A DNA stretch of 64,000 bases from Filimonas lacunae (GTDB lineage: Bacteria; Bacteroidota; Bacteroidia; Chitinophagales; Chitinophagaceae). The stretch spans positions 992,001 through 1,056,000 of the forward strand of contig NZ_AP017422.1 in NCBI RefSeq assembly GCF_002355595.1. The letters run 5' to 3'. Each line of letters starts with the position of its first letter. The stretch's first letter is position 1. A program made the translations under genes and the position numbers. A model generated the notes under the pieces. The model saw nothing but the letters and a program-made list of their open reading frames with translations, made no database searches and was not told where the DNA came from. Shown here one piece after another: positions 44,941-53,396 of the stretch.

Positions 44941-45564
44941 CTATCCTCCATACACCGCCGATACAATATCACTCGGCTGCCCTATATCTTCTCTTCCGTT
45001 AAAATAAAACGCCATATACTCGCGTATCTCTGCCTGCTGGGGCACAGCAAGTGGGCGGGTATCCTGGTAAGGTGATTCATAATCGTTACCCAGTTTTTCC
45101 CAACCGTAGGTACCCTTAATACGGCTGTAAATGGTAATACATTTCATCACCTGCAGGTTAAAGGTAATATCCACCCTGCCGGAATAAGCTGTGGCCTTAA
45201 TGATTGGTTTTATCTCCTTTAGGTCGAAGATTCGGGTGCTGCCTACAATTCCGAGCGCACTGCCCAGCGAATCCTGGTAGTTTTCATTGGATTTCATTTG
45301 TGCTGCCAGCCTGATGATTACCTGTATGGAATCCTGCACTGTTTTGTTCCTGGCCTTTACGGACTCTTCAAAGTCTTTACGCTTTACCTCGGTACCGGTT
45401 ATGGCTGTTACCAGGGTATCTGAGGCCGTTTCCAGCTCTGTTACCTGCTGAGTGCTCAGGCCCAGTTGGGGGCCTATCACGCTGGCCTTTTCTTTTAAAT
45501 TACTGCCCCATACTATTTTTTTTGCATCGGCTTTAGGAACAAAATGGATATACTGTTTTTTCAT
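44941..45564 (-). CDS. Hypothetical protein
   Basis: A 207-residue cytosolic protein starting MKKQYIHFVPKADAKKIVWG. The N-terminal ~115 residues are helical with many charged residues (QQVTELETASDTLVTAITGTEVKRKDFEESVKARNKTVQDSI). The C-terminal ~90 residues look beta-rich and fibronectin-like (IKPIIKATAYSGRVDITFNLQVMKCITIYSRIKGTYGWEKLGND). I recall no named family. It stands alone between repeat elements. Confidence 0.65.
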   Translation of the reverse strand: MKKQYIHFVPKADAKKIVWGSNLKEKASVIGPQLGLSTQQVTELETASDTLVTAITGTEVKRKDFEESVKARNKTVQDSIQVIIRLAAQMKSNENYQDSLGSALGIVGSTRIFDLKEIKPIIKATAYSGRVDITFNLQVMKCITIYSRIKGTYGWEKLGNDYESPYQDTRPLAVPQQAEIREYMAFYFNGREDIGQPSDIVSAVYGG

Positions 45565-45978
45565 AAAATGTGTTTTTGTTTATTAACTAATAATTGTTGT
45601 TGCCGCTCTTTTTTATTGATCCCCTCTACTGTTCTGGCTCCTGCGCAGTTACCGGTGAACGAAACGTAGTGGAGGGTGAGCTGCGATGTAAAATTGCAAA
45701 AGGGGGTGAAGAGCATAAAACCTGTGTCACAGGTGTGTTGGGCTCAAACGCAGTGGGGACGCGGAAAAAAAACTTTTTATTTTGTGGAAACGAAAACGGT
45801 AAAAAACTTTAGAAACTGCGCAATTGGCTCATATACAGCTGGTTGTGATGTTGTGTCTGGCTAACGAAACACAGGTGTAACACAGGTTTTGCCCCGCAAA
45901 TGCAGTGGTAGTAAGGGTTTTTGTTTCAAAAACCGTTTTTTAGTGTGCCTGCTTGCTTATAAAAAAAGGAGCTTTCCA

Positions 45979-46104
45979 ATGCCTCGTCCTACAGGATGGG
46001 CGTCTTGCTCTATAGGACGAGCTGCTCGTCTGTTGTGCCGGGCAACTCGCCCTATAGCGCAAGCAGCTCGTCCTAACGGATAAGTTGCTCGTCCGTTAGG
46101 ATAT
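45979..46104. repeat. Palindromic 21-bp tandem repeat, block A (6 units)
   Basis: Six units of exactly 21 bp starting at 45979, 46000, 46021, 46042, 46063 and 46084. Consensus is roughly GCNGCTCGTCCTATAGGACR plus one base, and the core CTCGTCCTATAGGACGAG is an 18-bp palindrome. Units differ mainly in the right half. No stop codons break the frame on either strand, giving Ala-Arg-Pro heptads. Confidence 0.8.
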
Positions 46105-46188
46105 GTGTTTGGCTTGCAGGAATCAGTGGCCTGGCAGATGGTAGGGGCACAAAAAAAGCACGCCCCGGATGCCCGGAAGTGCTTTCCC

Positions 46189-46251
46189 ATGCCTCGTCCT
46201 AACGAGCGAGCAGCTCGTACGTTAGGACGAAGCGCTCATCCGTTAGTATAT
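46189..46251. repeat. Palindromic 21-bp tandem repeat, block B (3 units)
   Basis: Three 21-bp units at 46189, 46210 and 46231 of the same family as block A. Block B starts exactly 210 bp (10 x 21) after block A. Both blocks are preceded by GCTTTCC and open with ATGCCTCGTCCTA, and both end in a TATG-like sequence, so one block looks like a partial duplicate of the other. Confidence 0.8.
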
Positions 46252-46265
46252 GGGGGCGTAAAGTG

Positions 46266-47486
46266 TTATTCTTCCGTATGCAGATCGTCCGGAAACCTGC
46301 CGCCGTTGCGTTTTATTTTTCGTAGTATCAGCCCACATTCGTCTAATAACGCCTCCAGCTTACGGATGGTAGTTGCAGAAACCCGGTTGCTGGCCATCGT
46401 TACCAGGTTTTCTGCACTGGGCATTTCGGCACGCGGAAAAGAAACCACCTTGCTTAAAATGCGTAATACAGGGGCAAATTTTCTCAGTTTGGTAAAGCCA
46501 GCCACTACCAGCATGCGTACAAAAACGCTGAAAAATATACCGTTCTCCCGCATCTCGGCTCGGTCCAGCTCTTCCCGGTCGGCTTTTATTTCTTCACTGG
46601 TCAGATTGGCCTGGCGATTCAACCATTCTTCTATATGTATAGCCACAGCATCGGTTTCCTGGCTATAGCCGCCGCAGGTAGCTGGTTGCCACCTGGTAGT
46701 GGTTAAGGCCTGCAGGTATTGTTTACGCAACCGGCCTATACAGGCAAGTTTGTTTGCCCCGCTTTGCGCTGCATGAATTTGCATGCCGGCTTCAGTGGCC
46801 ATGTAATGCAGTAATCGTCTGCAATTGAGGTTCATGGCAATGGCAATTTCAAACAGCTGTTCATGCGCGCCCTTTGCACGGTTCCATAATTTAAGATTAT
46901 GAAGCAATGTATTAATATAGTCAACCCGCTCCTTACTACGTTGTTCGGGTACACTGTGATGCACGAATGTATGTACCGCCCGTAATATGGCACGCAACAG
47001 CTTATTGCCAGGATACTGTTGCAGTAGCCGCTGGTATTGCATACGGGCATTGCTTACTTCCATTTTTACATAACTTTCCGGCAGCTGATAATCGGCCGCA
47101 AAAAAACGGTATAACAGCCGGTGAAAAGTTAAACAGAGAAATTCTATCCTTTCCGTAATCGCGTGATATACTACCTCCGGATAGTATTTTAACTGCGGAG
47201 AAAGCTTTACCATAGCTGCCAGCTTGGCTACTATATGGCACCGGCTGGTATGTAGGGCTCTTGTTTCAGGAGTAATATCTTTATGCGACACCTGGATGCT
47301 ATCAATACATTCTGTAACAAGTGTGGTAATGCGTTGTGCCAAAGCCTCCGGATTGTATAGCAAGGGGGCATGTGTATATTTACCAAGGTCGTAAAACACC
47401 TGTGTAAGTTCTGTAAGCGGGCCCGGATGAAGGTGGTGCAACTGAGATGCTTCCTGCCCTAAAATTGCATTCGTCATAGTTGGCAA
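46266..47486 (-). CDS. Hypothetical helical protein
   Basis: A 406-residue, largely helical, His/Arg/Leu-rich protein without signal peptide or membrane segments. Its C-terminus contains VSATTIRKLEALLDECGLILRKIKRNGG. I do not recognise a family. It lies 36 bp downstream of another unknown gene on the same strand, so the two are probably an operon. The 21-bp repeat block ends just beyond its stop codon. Confidence 0.65.
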   Translation of the reverse strand: MPTMTNAILGQEASQLHHLHPGPLTELTQVFYDLGKYTHAPLLYNPEALAQRITTLVTECIDSIQVSHKDITPETRALHTSRCHIVAKLAAMVKLSPQLKYYPEVVYHAITERIEFLCLTFHRLLYRFFAADYQLPESYVKMEVSNARMQYQRLLQQYPGNKLLRAILRAVHTFVHHSVPEQRSKERVDYINTLLHNLKLWNRAKGAHEQLFEIAIAMNLNCRRLLHYMATEAGMQIHAAQSGANKLACIGRLRKQYLQALTTTRWQPATCGGYSQETDAVAIHIEEWLNRQANLTSEEIKADREELDRAEMRENGIFFSVFVRMLVVAGFTKLRKFAPVLRILSKVVSFPRAEMPSAENLVTMASNRVSATTIRKLEALLDECGLILRKIKRNGGRFPDDLHTEE

Positions 47487-47522
47487 GTGAATACTGTTAA
47501 TGGTTGACGGTACGGTATAACA

Positions 47523-48074
47523 TTAAATAGCCATAAAAGCCCCTTTATGAATATTATCGGCAAGCACAATTTCACAAAGGTCATTATCGTGAGGCTTTAT
47601 GCGTTCTGTAAGCTTATGCATAAACGCTTCTGCCCATAGCTGGGTAATGGGGTGGGGCTGTTTGGTATCCGGAGAAAAAACAATGCCAGCCGCGTGCCTG
47701 GTAGCCTGGGCTACCAGGAAGTCTTTTCTTTTATGCCGCGCGCTTCTTATCGACTTTTCATTAAATAGCGTGTCGGAAGGTTGTCCGTTCTGTTTCAGAT
47801 CCTGAAAGTCTTTATAGGATTGATAGCGGATCTGCAACCATTCTTCCAATACAGCAGCAATAGTGTCTATATCCGGTAAAGTAATACCGGCGGCCTTTTC
47901 TTCTTCCGTAAGTAGGGGAGCGGGGCCTGTAATGGCCGCTTTATAGGTGAGTAGCACCAGTGCCAGAAAATCTTCCGGCGACTCCTTCCAGGGAAACCGT
48001 ACCTGTAATACAGAATGCAGCAGCTCCTGATAGGCTTTTATGTACTCTTTAAACTCCTCCGTTTCCTCATACAT
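47523..48074 (-). CDS. Hypothetical protein
   Basis: A 183-residue acidic N-terminal, basic C-terminal cytosolic protein (MYEETEEFKEYIKAYQELLHSVLQVRFPWKESPEDFLALVLL). The middle segment (SARHKRKDFLVAQATRHAAGIVF) is basic. No known domain is recognised. It is upstream partner of the 46266-47486 gene with a 36-bp gap. Confidence 0.65.
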   Translation of the reverse strand: MYEETEEFKEYIKAYQELLHSVLQVRFPWKESPEDFLALVLLTYKAAITGPAPLLTEEEKAAGITLPDIDTIAAVLEEWLQIRYQSYKDFQDLKQNGQPSDTLFNEKSIRSARHKRKDFLVAQATRHAAGIVFSPDTKQPHPITQLWAEAFMHKLTERIKPHDNDLCEIVLADNIHKGAFMAI

Positions 48075-48274
48075 AGATAAAAAACTTATTTATTCGTTTA
48101 ACTATTGGGTGAACGGCCGTTCAAAAGGATAATGGAATACAACGAATATAATGAGTAATCGTATATAATTATTCTGTAGCGCTACTTTTCAAAAAAACAA
48201 TATGTACGGGCTGTATGATTCATTAATTTCATAGTAGTGGTATTTCCTTTTGAGTCATTTTGGGGATTACGATT

Positions 48275-49033
48275 TTAAAAGCCGTACATACCACCTGATA
48301 CGGAAATTTGCTCACCAGTGATCCATGCTGCATCATCGGATGCCAGAAATACTGCTGCTTTTGCAATATCGGCAGGCTGACCTCTACGGCCCAGCGGTGT
48401 TTTTTCGACAAACATCTTTTCGTACTCACTGCCTACAGTGACGCCCGCGCTGACTGCACCTTCCGTTTCCGTTGCGCCCGGTAAAATAGAATTTATACGA
48501 ACGTTTTTAATACCTAACTCCTTAGATAAAGCAATTGTGAAGGCATCCAGTGCCGCTTTAGTTGAAGAGTATAATGAGGCATTTTGAAGAGGGTATTTAC
48601 TTGCACCTGAACTGATATTTATGATGTTTCCACCCTTATCGCCGAAAAGTTTCAAAGCTGACTGGATAGTCAGTATTGGCCCTAACACGTTAACATTGAA
48701 ACTTTGATGAAAGTCTTCTTCCGAAATGAGTTCAATCGGTGCATATCCCTGAGATACTGCATTATTTACCAAAATGTCCAGTGCTCCGAAAGCGCTCTCT
48801 GTTTCTTTAAACAACCTGGCCACATCGGCTGCCTTCGATATATCGGCCTGTACCGCAATGGCCGTACCACCATTGTCGGTTATCACTTTAACCACTTTTT
48901 CCGCTCCTTCTTTACTGGAAGCATAATTTACAACAACCTTTGCACCTGCGGCAGCAAAGTGTTTGGCGATAGCTGCACCTATTCCTTTGGAAGCACCAGT
49001 AACTACCGCTACCTTGTTTTCTAATCTACTCAT
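48275..49033 (-). CDS. SDR-family oxidoreductase (glucose dehydrogenase/FabG-like)
   Basis: A 252-residue classical SDR. VVTGASKGIGAAIAKHFAAAGAKVVVNYA binds NADP(H). LVNNAVSQG replaces the usual NNAG with NNAV. The SSGAS serine, YSSTK (catalytic Tyr/Lys) and the C-terminal ASDDAAWITGEQISVSGGMYGF are all present. It should be an active NAD(P)-dependent reductase. It stands alone in front of a 450-bp gap. Substrate unknown. Confidence 0.92.
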   Translation of the reverse strand: MSRLENKVAVVTGASKGIGAAIAKHFAAAGAKVVVNYASSKEGAEKVVKVITDNGGTAIAVQADISKAADVARLFKETESAFGALDILVNNAVSQGYAPIELISEEDFHQSFNVNVLGPILTIQSALKLFGDKGGNIINISSGASKYPLQNASLYSSTKAALDAFTIALSKELGIKNVRINSILPGATETEGAVSAGVTVGSEYEKMFVEKTPLGRRGQPADIAKAAVFLASDDAAWITGEQISVSGGMYGF

Positions 49034-49483
49034 GATTTCTATTATTAATTATGTTCAAGCTCTACGGTTTTTTCCGCTCTGAATTACACTTCAAAATTGG
49101 TGCATGTTAACGAACTGCATGGTGACACGGATCATCAAATACACACGATAAATGTCAGGTCGAAGTGGTGACTTAAATCAAGACAATTCGGTAGCTCATT
49201 ATAATACAGCTAATTAATAAAGCGGTTAAAAGTCAAGATGTAGAATTCCAGAACAACCGCAACGGCATATATTCCATTGCTGACTACTTTTTCTCATCCG
49301 GGGGAAGTGTAAAATTGGCAAGTAACAATAGGAGTATAGGTAGAAGTAGGAGACAGCTACCTTTGTCAATCCAAATACCAATCAATCGGATGCCATTTTA
49401 TCAGGGAGAGAGAATATCTTCCAGGCGATTCATTTTAGCAGGCCCATTTGTAATGATAGCGAAGCCTTAAATTGCCAAAGGGG
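49034..49483. other. Intergenic region, 450 bp
   Basis: No open frame, RNA gene or clear repeat is seen. The stretch is AT-rich and separates an SDR gene from a Crp-type regulator on the same strand; it probably contains the SDR promoter and possibly decayed sequence. Confidence 0.5.
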
Positions 49484-50068
49484 TTATTTTAAAGCGTTTT
49501 TCTTTATCCTGCTCAAAGTTTCAGAGGATAAACCAAGATATGAAGCAATCATATTTTGCGGGAACCGCTGTAGGAAATGAGGATAATTACTGACGAATTC
49601 CTCGTAGCGCTCTTCAGCTGAATAGTTAATAGCCTGCATTCTTTTTTGGGTTGCAATGGTGTTGTTTTGACTGATTACATTCGACATCGCAGAAAAAGCA
49701 GGTATCTTCTTAAGATACTCTTCAATTTCCGCGTTGGTTGATTGCAGTATCTCCAATTCTTCCAGCGCTTCAATATTAAAGCGGCTAGGCGTTAATAGGT
49801 AAAAGCTTTCAAAATCTGTCAGCCACCAATTTTCCACAGACAATTTTAGTATGCGTTCATGTCCTTTTTCATCTACTGTAAAGGTTCTGGCCGACCCTTT
49901 TACAATGAACCCGATATATTTGCACACGTCTCCTTCCTGTAGAAAGTATTGCCGTTTTCGGAGTTTTCTGGGTTTGAAATGTGCGGTCAATAAATGCTTA
50001 TCATCGTCTGATAGAAATTTGCCTGATATTTTTTGAATATAATCGAAAAACGCTTCAAAATTGGACAT
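49484..50068 (-). CDS. Crp/Fnr-family transcriptional regulator
   Basis: A 194-residue protein with a cNMP-binding-like beta-roll (LRKRQYFLQEGDVCKYIGFIVKGSARTFTVDEKG). It ends in a winged HTH (PQNMIASYLGLSSETLSRIKKN). Bacteroidota members of this type often lack the residues for cAMP binding and regulate a nearby oxidoreductase. Here the neighbours on the same strand include NADPH-dependent reductases and SDRs. Effector unknown. Confidence 0.92.
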   Translation of the reverse strand: MSNFEAFFDYIQKISGKFLSDDDKHLLTAHFKPRKLRKRQYFLQEGDVCKYIGFIVKGSARTFTVDEKGHERILKLSVENWWLTDFESFYLLTPSRFNIEALEELEILQSTNAEIEEYLKKIPAFSAMSNVISQNNTIATQKRMQAINYSAEERYEEFVSNYPHFLQRFPQNMIASYLGLSSETLSRIKKNALK

Positions 50069-50166
50069 CGTTCAAGTATCTAATTATGCGCAATTTACTC
50101 AAGCTGCTGCTAAATGACTAATGTATATTTAGTCGTATTGCCTGTGTGATATTTGCCTATTAATAA

Positions 50167-50203
50167 AATAATCCGCTAAAAATCATTGTTTTAGCGGATT
50201 ATT
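50167..50203. terminator. Stem-loop terminator
   Basis: AATAATCCGCTAAAA (50167-50181) pairs perfectly over 15 bp with 50189-50203 across a 7-nt loop. It lies between the Crp-type gene and the upstream reductase gene on the same strand and should end the reductase transcript. Confidence 0.8.
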
Positions 50204-50265
50204 GGTTTTGTTACAGTTAGCAGTTTACAACTTTTGAACGAGTCTACATTTGCGATCAAAATTCG

Positions 50266-50889
50266 TTAGTCGAACTTGACCAAATCCTTAAAGATCAGTT
50301 GACCCCAAGTGTTTCCGCGTGCCTGCACAAGCAGTCCACCTTCCGAAAGGCCACCAAGTTTGATTGGTGAAAAGCCGAGATTTTCCGCCAACACACCAAT
50401 CTCCGCTGCTGCGCCTTCATCATCGCTCGCCAAGAATACGACTCTTCTGCCACCATTTACGGCCGGATTCTGGTCAAGAATGGCTGCGCCCAAATGATTG
50501 AAGCCTTTAACCAGTTTCCCTCCAGTGAATGCCTGCGCGACGAATTTGGAAGAAGGCTGTCCGCCCAGCTCCTCAGGAGGTACGCCGTAAGCATTGGTTA
50601 CATCGACTATGGTTTTTCCCTGCCATGTGGACAGCATCTTTGCGACATCCGGGTGCGATTCAAAACGCACCGCCAAAAAGATGACGTCCGCTTTGACGGC
50701 CTCTGCAAGTGTTGTGGGAATGATCTCAGTGCCTATCGTGGCTGCATCGGGTGCAAAGCTTTCCGGGTTGCGTGTGGTTGCGATTGATACTTTAATACCG
50801 TTGCGGGCAAACGCTTTTGCAAGTGCTCGGCCAATTTTGCCGAAGCCGATAATCGCGTAGCTTGCTATATTGTTTTCTGATTTACTCAT
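50266..50889 (-). CDS. NADPH-dependent F420 reductase-like protein
   Basis: A 207-residue protein with a single Rossmann domain: YAIIGFGKIGRALAKAFARNGIKVSIATTR, the NADP-binding motif of the F420:NADPH oxidoreductase/YdaL-like family. VIFLAVRFESHPDVAKML and TIVDVTNAYG follow, and a short helical end (LVQARGNTWGQLIFKDL). Bacteroidota do not make F420, so the actual substrate is likely different. GC content is visibly higher than the flanking genes, a hint of transfer. It probably belongs with the neighbouring SDR/HxlR genes. Confidence 0.85.
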   Translation of the reverse strand: MSKSENNIASYAIIGFGKIGRALAKAFARNGIKVSIATTRNPESFAPDAATIGTEIIPTTLAEAVKADVIFLAVRFESHPDVAKMLSTWQGKTIVDVTNAYGVPPEELGGQPSSKFVAQAFTGGKLVKGFNHLGAAILDQNPAVNGGRRVVFLASDDEGAAAEIGVLAENLGFSPIKLGGLSEGGLLVQARGNTWGQLIFKDLVKFD

Positions 50890-50951
50890 TTTGAAAATAT
50901 TTTAATGATTAATATGACGTGGTTTATAAACCAGCGCCATGGTAAGATGGA

Positions 50952-51704
50952 TTATTTAGCTAAATAGGTCATACCGCCATCAACAAGGAGTTCGGCACCA
51001 AGCATGAAAGAAGAGTCGTCAGAAGCAAGGAAAACCGCTGTTTTACCAATGTCAGATGGTTGCCCGATCCGGCCTATCGGCATTTCACTTGCAAAGTGTT
51101 TTTTTATGCCTTCAATTTGTTCTAATGGAACAAACTTTTCAAATGCAGGTGTATCTGTTGTGCCCGGTGTAATCACATTTACCCTGATCTTTCGATGCAA
51201 AAGATCGCTTGAAAATGCTTTTGCAAAAAAAATCACAGCCGCTTTAGCAGCACCGTACAGCGTAAAATTCGGGTATGCACGGTGCGCTGCATTTGACCCG
51301 ATAAGGATAATAGAACTGCCATCATTTATATAAGGCAGCGCTTTATTAACAGTGAAGTAAACACTTTTTAGGTTTAGATCAATTGTCTTGTCAAAGTCTG
51401 CTTCGCCCAAAGTTGCCACAGTTCCTACGGTTCCACCACCCGCGTTAGCTACGATCACATCTATCTGACCAAACCTTTCAGTGGTTTCCTTAAACACTCT
51501 TTCCAGATCAGCGACTTTAGTAATATCGGCATTTATGGCTATAAAATTATCTCCAAGCTGAGCCACAGCACTATTTAAAGTTTCCTGATTTCTGCCGACA
51601 ATAACTCCTTTAGCACCCTCACTTTTAAATTCCTGCGCAATGCCAAATCCAATGCCACTATTACCACCTGTGATAACTGCTACTTTGTTTTTTAATCTGC
51701 TCAT
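50952..51704 (-). CDS. SDR-family oxidoreductase
   Basis: A 250-residue classical SDR: VITGGNSGIGFGIAQEF, VIVANAGGG, a Ser in IILIGSNAA and YGAAK (catalytic Tyr/Lys), ending LASDDSSFMLGAELLVDGGMTY. It is divergent from an HxlR regulator with repeated GTAAC elements between them, so it is probably repressed by that regulator. It may form an operon with the downstream F420-reductase-like gene, 62 bp away. Confidence 0.93.
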   Translation of the reverse strand: MSRLKNKVAVITGGNSGIGFGIAQEFKSEGAKGVIVGRNQETLNSAVAQLGDNFIAINADITKVADLERVFKETTERFGQIDVIVANAGGGTVGTVATLGEADFDKTIDLNLKSVYFTVNKALPYINDGSSIILIGSNAAHRAYPNFTLYGAAKAAVIFFAKAFSSDLLHRKIRVNVITPGTTDTPAFEKFVPLEQIEGIKKHFASEMPIGRIGQPSDIGKTAVFLASDDSSFMLGAELLVDGGMTYLAK

Positions 51705-51745
51705 TATTCCTTTTTTAATGATTGAATGACAAAGCTAGATTGGTG

Positions 51746-51764
51746 AAGTTACTTTTAGTAACTT
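51746..51764. promoter_or_regulatory. Palindromic operator between SDR and HxlR genes
   Basis: AAGTTAC-TTTTA-GTAACTT is a perfect inverted repeat (7-bp arms). Further GTAAC half-sites occur at 51782-51786, 51793-51797 and 51801-51805, the last just before the HxlR start codon at 51809. This fits HxlR binding and autoregulation; binding is inferred. Confidence 0.6.
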
Positions 51765-51808
51765 TGTGCTGAAAAATAACAGTAACACAAGTGTAACTAA
51801 GTAACATT

Positions 51809-52186
51809 ATGGGGTGTAAGATAGAAGAGTTCCAAAAGGACCAAAAGCAAAGAATGAGGGCCGTACAGGATTCAATGGACGCATTAAATGGGAAATGGAA
51901 GATTGCTATTATCTCGTCTATTTGCTGTTATGGTAAAAGGCGATTTTCAGACATACTGAATGATATAGAAGGAGTTTCCAACAGAATGTTGAGCAAAGAA
52001 TTGAAGGAATTAGAAATAAACCAATTGATCAAACGAACCGTTTTAGACACGCAACCTATAACGGTTCAATATGAACTTACGGAGCACGGCAATACACTGC
52101 AAACCATTATCAGCAATCTTGCAGATTGGGGAATTGTACATCGAGAGAAAATTGTCGGGAAAAAATGTCCAATCTCGGTTGAGTGA
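51809..52186 (+). CDS. HxlR-family winged-helix regulator
   Basis: A 125-residue protein with the HxlR layout: VQDSMDALNGKWKIAIISSICCYGKRRFSDIL, then IEGVSNRMLSKELKELEINQLIKRTV and a wing and dimer helix (LQTIISNLADWGIVHREKI). Unlike the first HxlR in this window it has a Cys pair in the first HTH helix (ICCYG), possible redox sensors. Divergent from an SDR gene with operator-like palindromes between. Effector unknown. Confidence 0.93.
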   Translation: MGCKIEEFQKDQKQRMRAVQDSMDALNGKWKIAIISSICCYGKRRFSDILNDIEGVSNRMLSKELKELEINQLIKRTVLDTQPITVQYELTEHGNTLQTIISNLADWGIVHREKIVGKKCPISVE

Positions 52187-52284
52187 CGTTCTTTGTTAAC
52201 ACGAAGCGAGCAAAGGAAGTATTGAACAAGAGCCACTGTTAAAAGCACATTTACCTTATTGAAAATATTTGTCAGCGGGTTGTA

Positions 52285-52333
52285 CTTTTTATGTTATCAA
52301 TTGGTGGATGGAATCAACTGATAACATAAAAAG
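52285..52333. repeat. Perfect 15-bp inverted repeat, 19-bp loop
   Basis: CTTTTTATGTTATCA (52285-52299) is repeated in reverse at 52319-52333. The run of A after the right arm's complement and the position 99 bp after HxlR suit a terminator, but the long loop is also compatible with a recombinase or regulator site. Confidence 0.5.
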
Positions 52334-52608
52334 CTAATTGCTTTAACCTATTTTAATCTGTTTTTACACTCAATACTTTGGTTAATTCTACCTTTATAAT
52401 GATAGCCCTTTCAATTCCGTTTTGACGTTCAAATGTGGTTTGGCACTGGTTTGTTTGCTAATTGTTTGCGAATCGGCGTGATGTTGATTAGCTGTAATTT
52501 TTAAATCTCTCATGATTTGAAAATTCAGACAGTCTGAAATTTTAAACTATGGTCGAATTCTAATGTGGATGTCAAATGATTATAGAGGTGGGATATTTTA
52601 AAATCAGA

Positions 52609-52685
52609 AAAGCCCCAACATTTCTGTTGAGGCTTTATCTGTGGAGGGAAGCGGGGAAAAATCGAACTTTTTGGAGGATTTTGAG
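52609..52685. repeat. Flanking direct repeat, copy 2 (left border of 1.4-kb insert)
   Basis: A hairpin (AAAGCCCCAACA with TGTTGAGGCTTT, one mismatch) is followed by TGTGGAGGGAAGCGGGGA (52640-52657) and ATCGAACTTTTTGGAGGATT. Copy 3 at 54080-54153 matches over about 75 bp. Together they bracket two AT-rich genes. Confidence 0.75.
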
Positions 52686-52899
52686 GCGATCTGTAATCTG
52701 TTAAATTTTAAAGGGTAGGAGTGTTGGGAGGCCATAATTGTCTTCTTGGATATGATGGACTTCTATTTTTTTACGTTCAAATAAGTTGGGGAAGTGTTGT
52801 TTTGGCTGAGTATAGGATTTTATCTGCGTCCAAAATAGGGGTAAAAGTGCTGGTTTTGGCTGGAGATAAAAACGATGGATTTTATAGTCAGAGTGTTGG

Positions 52900-53334
52900 T
52901 TAAGTGTCTATTGAAAGGTCTATTACTTTATTGTCTTTTATATAGAGATTAAAATGTGCAAAGCTATCTTGATGATCTTCAAAAGTAATGCTCCAGCTAA
53001 CTTTTTCTTTAATAATGACTTCCACCGCAACAGCTGTTAAAGTAAACCGTTGATGCCAATGCGTAAATTCTGCAGTAAGATTACTTTCGGTAAAAAGCTC
53101 AATAAATTTAGCTGTGATAGCTGCATCGAGTTTTTTCAACTCGTTATCCAGCTGTTTAATAAAGCTTAATTGGTCAGGTGCCGGTTCTGTTAATGTGCCA
53201 TGAACGGATAGAAGTCTGTTTTCCTTTAGCGTAGACCAGATCGGTTGTGTTTTGTTATTTAACAGTGTAAATATCCCTAAGTCTGTTGTTACCTGAATTC
53301 GGCTTTTAGGTTTGAATAGGTTGAATAATTTCAT
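52900..53334 (-). CDS. Hypothetical protein in repeat-flanked insert
   Basis: 144 residues from the internal ATG at 53334 (MKLFNLFKPKSRIQVTTDLG); an ATG at 53382 is possible. It is a soluble alpha/beta protein (PIWSTLKENRLLSVHGTL, WHQRFTLTAVAVEVIIKEKVSWSITFEDHQ). I do not recognise a family. It follows the kinase-like gene on the same strand (63-bp gap from this start) inside the direct repeats. A small partner or immunity-type role is possible but unproven. Confidence 0.6.
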   Translation of the reverse strand: MKLFNLFKPKSRIQVTTDLGIFTLLNNKTQPIWSTLKENRLLSVHGTLTEPAPDQLSFIKQLDNELKKLDAAITAKFIELFTESNLTAEFTHWHQRFTLTAVAVEVIIKEKVSWSITFEDHQDSFAHFNLYIKDNKVIDLSIDT

Positions 53335-53396
53335 TATTAAAATATAATCTTGTTTAATCCTGAGTAAGCTATTGATAAGCAATAGTGGTAAAACTA

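Larger units (their letters stand above)
45565..46265. other. Repeat-rich intergenic region, 701 bp
   Basis: Contains an imperfect 28-bp direct repeat (45728-45756 and 45881-45908, both CACAGGT ... GCAGTGG), an A/T-run segment near 45765-45780, and two blocks of 21-bp repeats (45979-46104 and 46189-46251). Open frames on both strands here translate to Arg/Ala/Pro heptads caused by the repeats and have no family signal, so no gene is called. Confidence 0.6.
52187..52899. other. AT-rich intergenic region, 713 bp
   Basis: Holds a perfect 15-bp inverted repeat (52285-52299 with 52319-52333) that may end the HxlR transcript, and the second copy of the hairpin plus 18-mer element (52609-52685). 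A short forward frame at 52721-52903 has no family signal and is not called. Confidence 0.55.

Noticed and set aside
44613-45002. Forward frames in the gap after the small peptide
   Set aside because: They run across hairpins and the repeat element, have basic low-information sequence and overlap the end of the reverse-strand gene.
45889-46083. Arg/Ala/Pro heptad frame over palindromic repeats, mirrored on the other strand at 45957-46190
   Set aside because: Both strands are open because the 21-bp unit lacks stop codons; neither frame has a plausible start or homology.
52721-52903. 60-aa forward frame near the repeat-flanked insert
   Set aside because: No homology, convergent overlap with the next gene and no supporting context.
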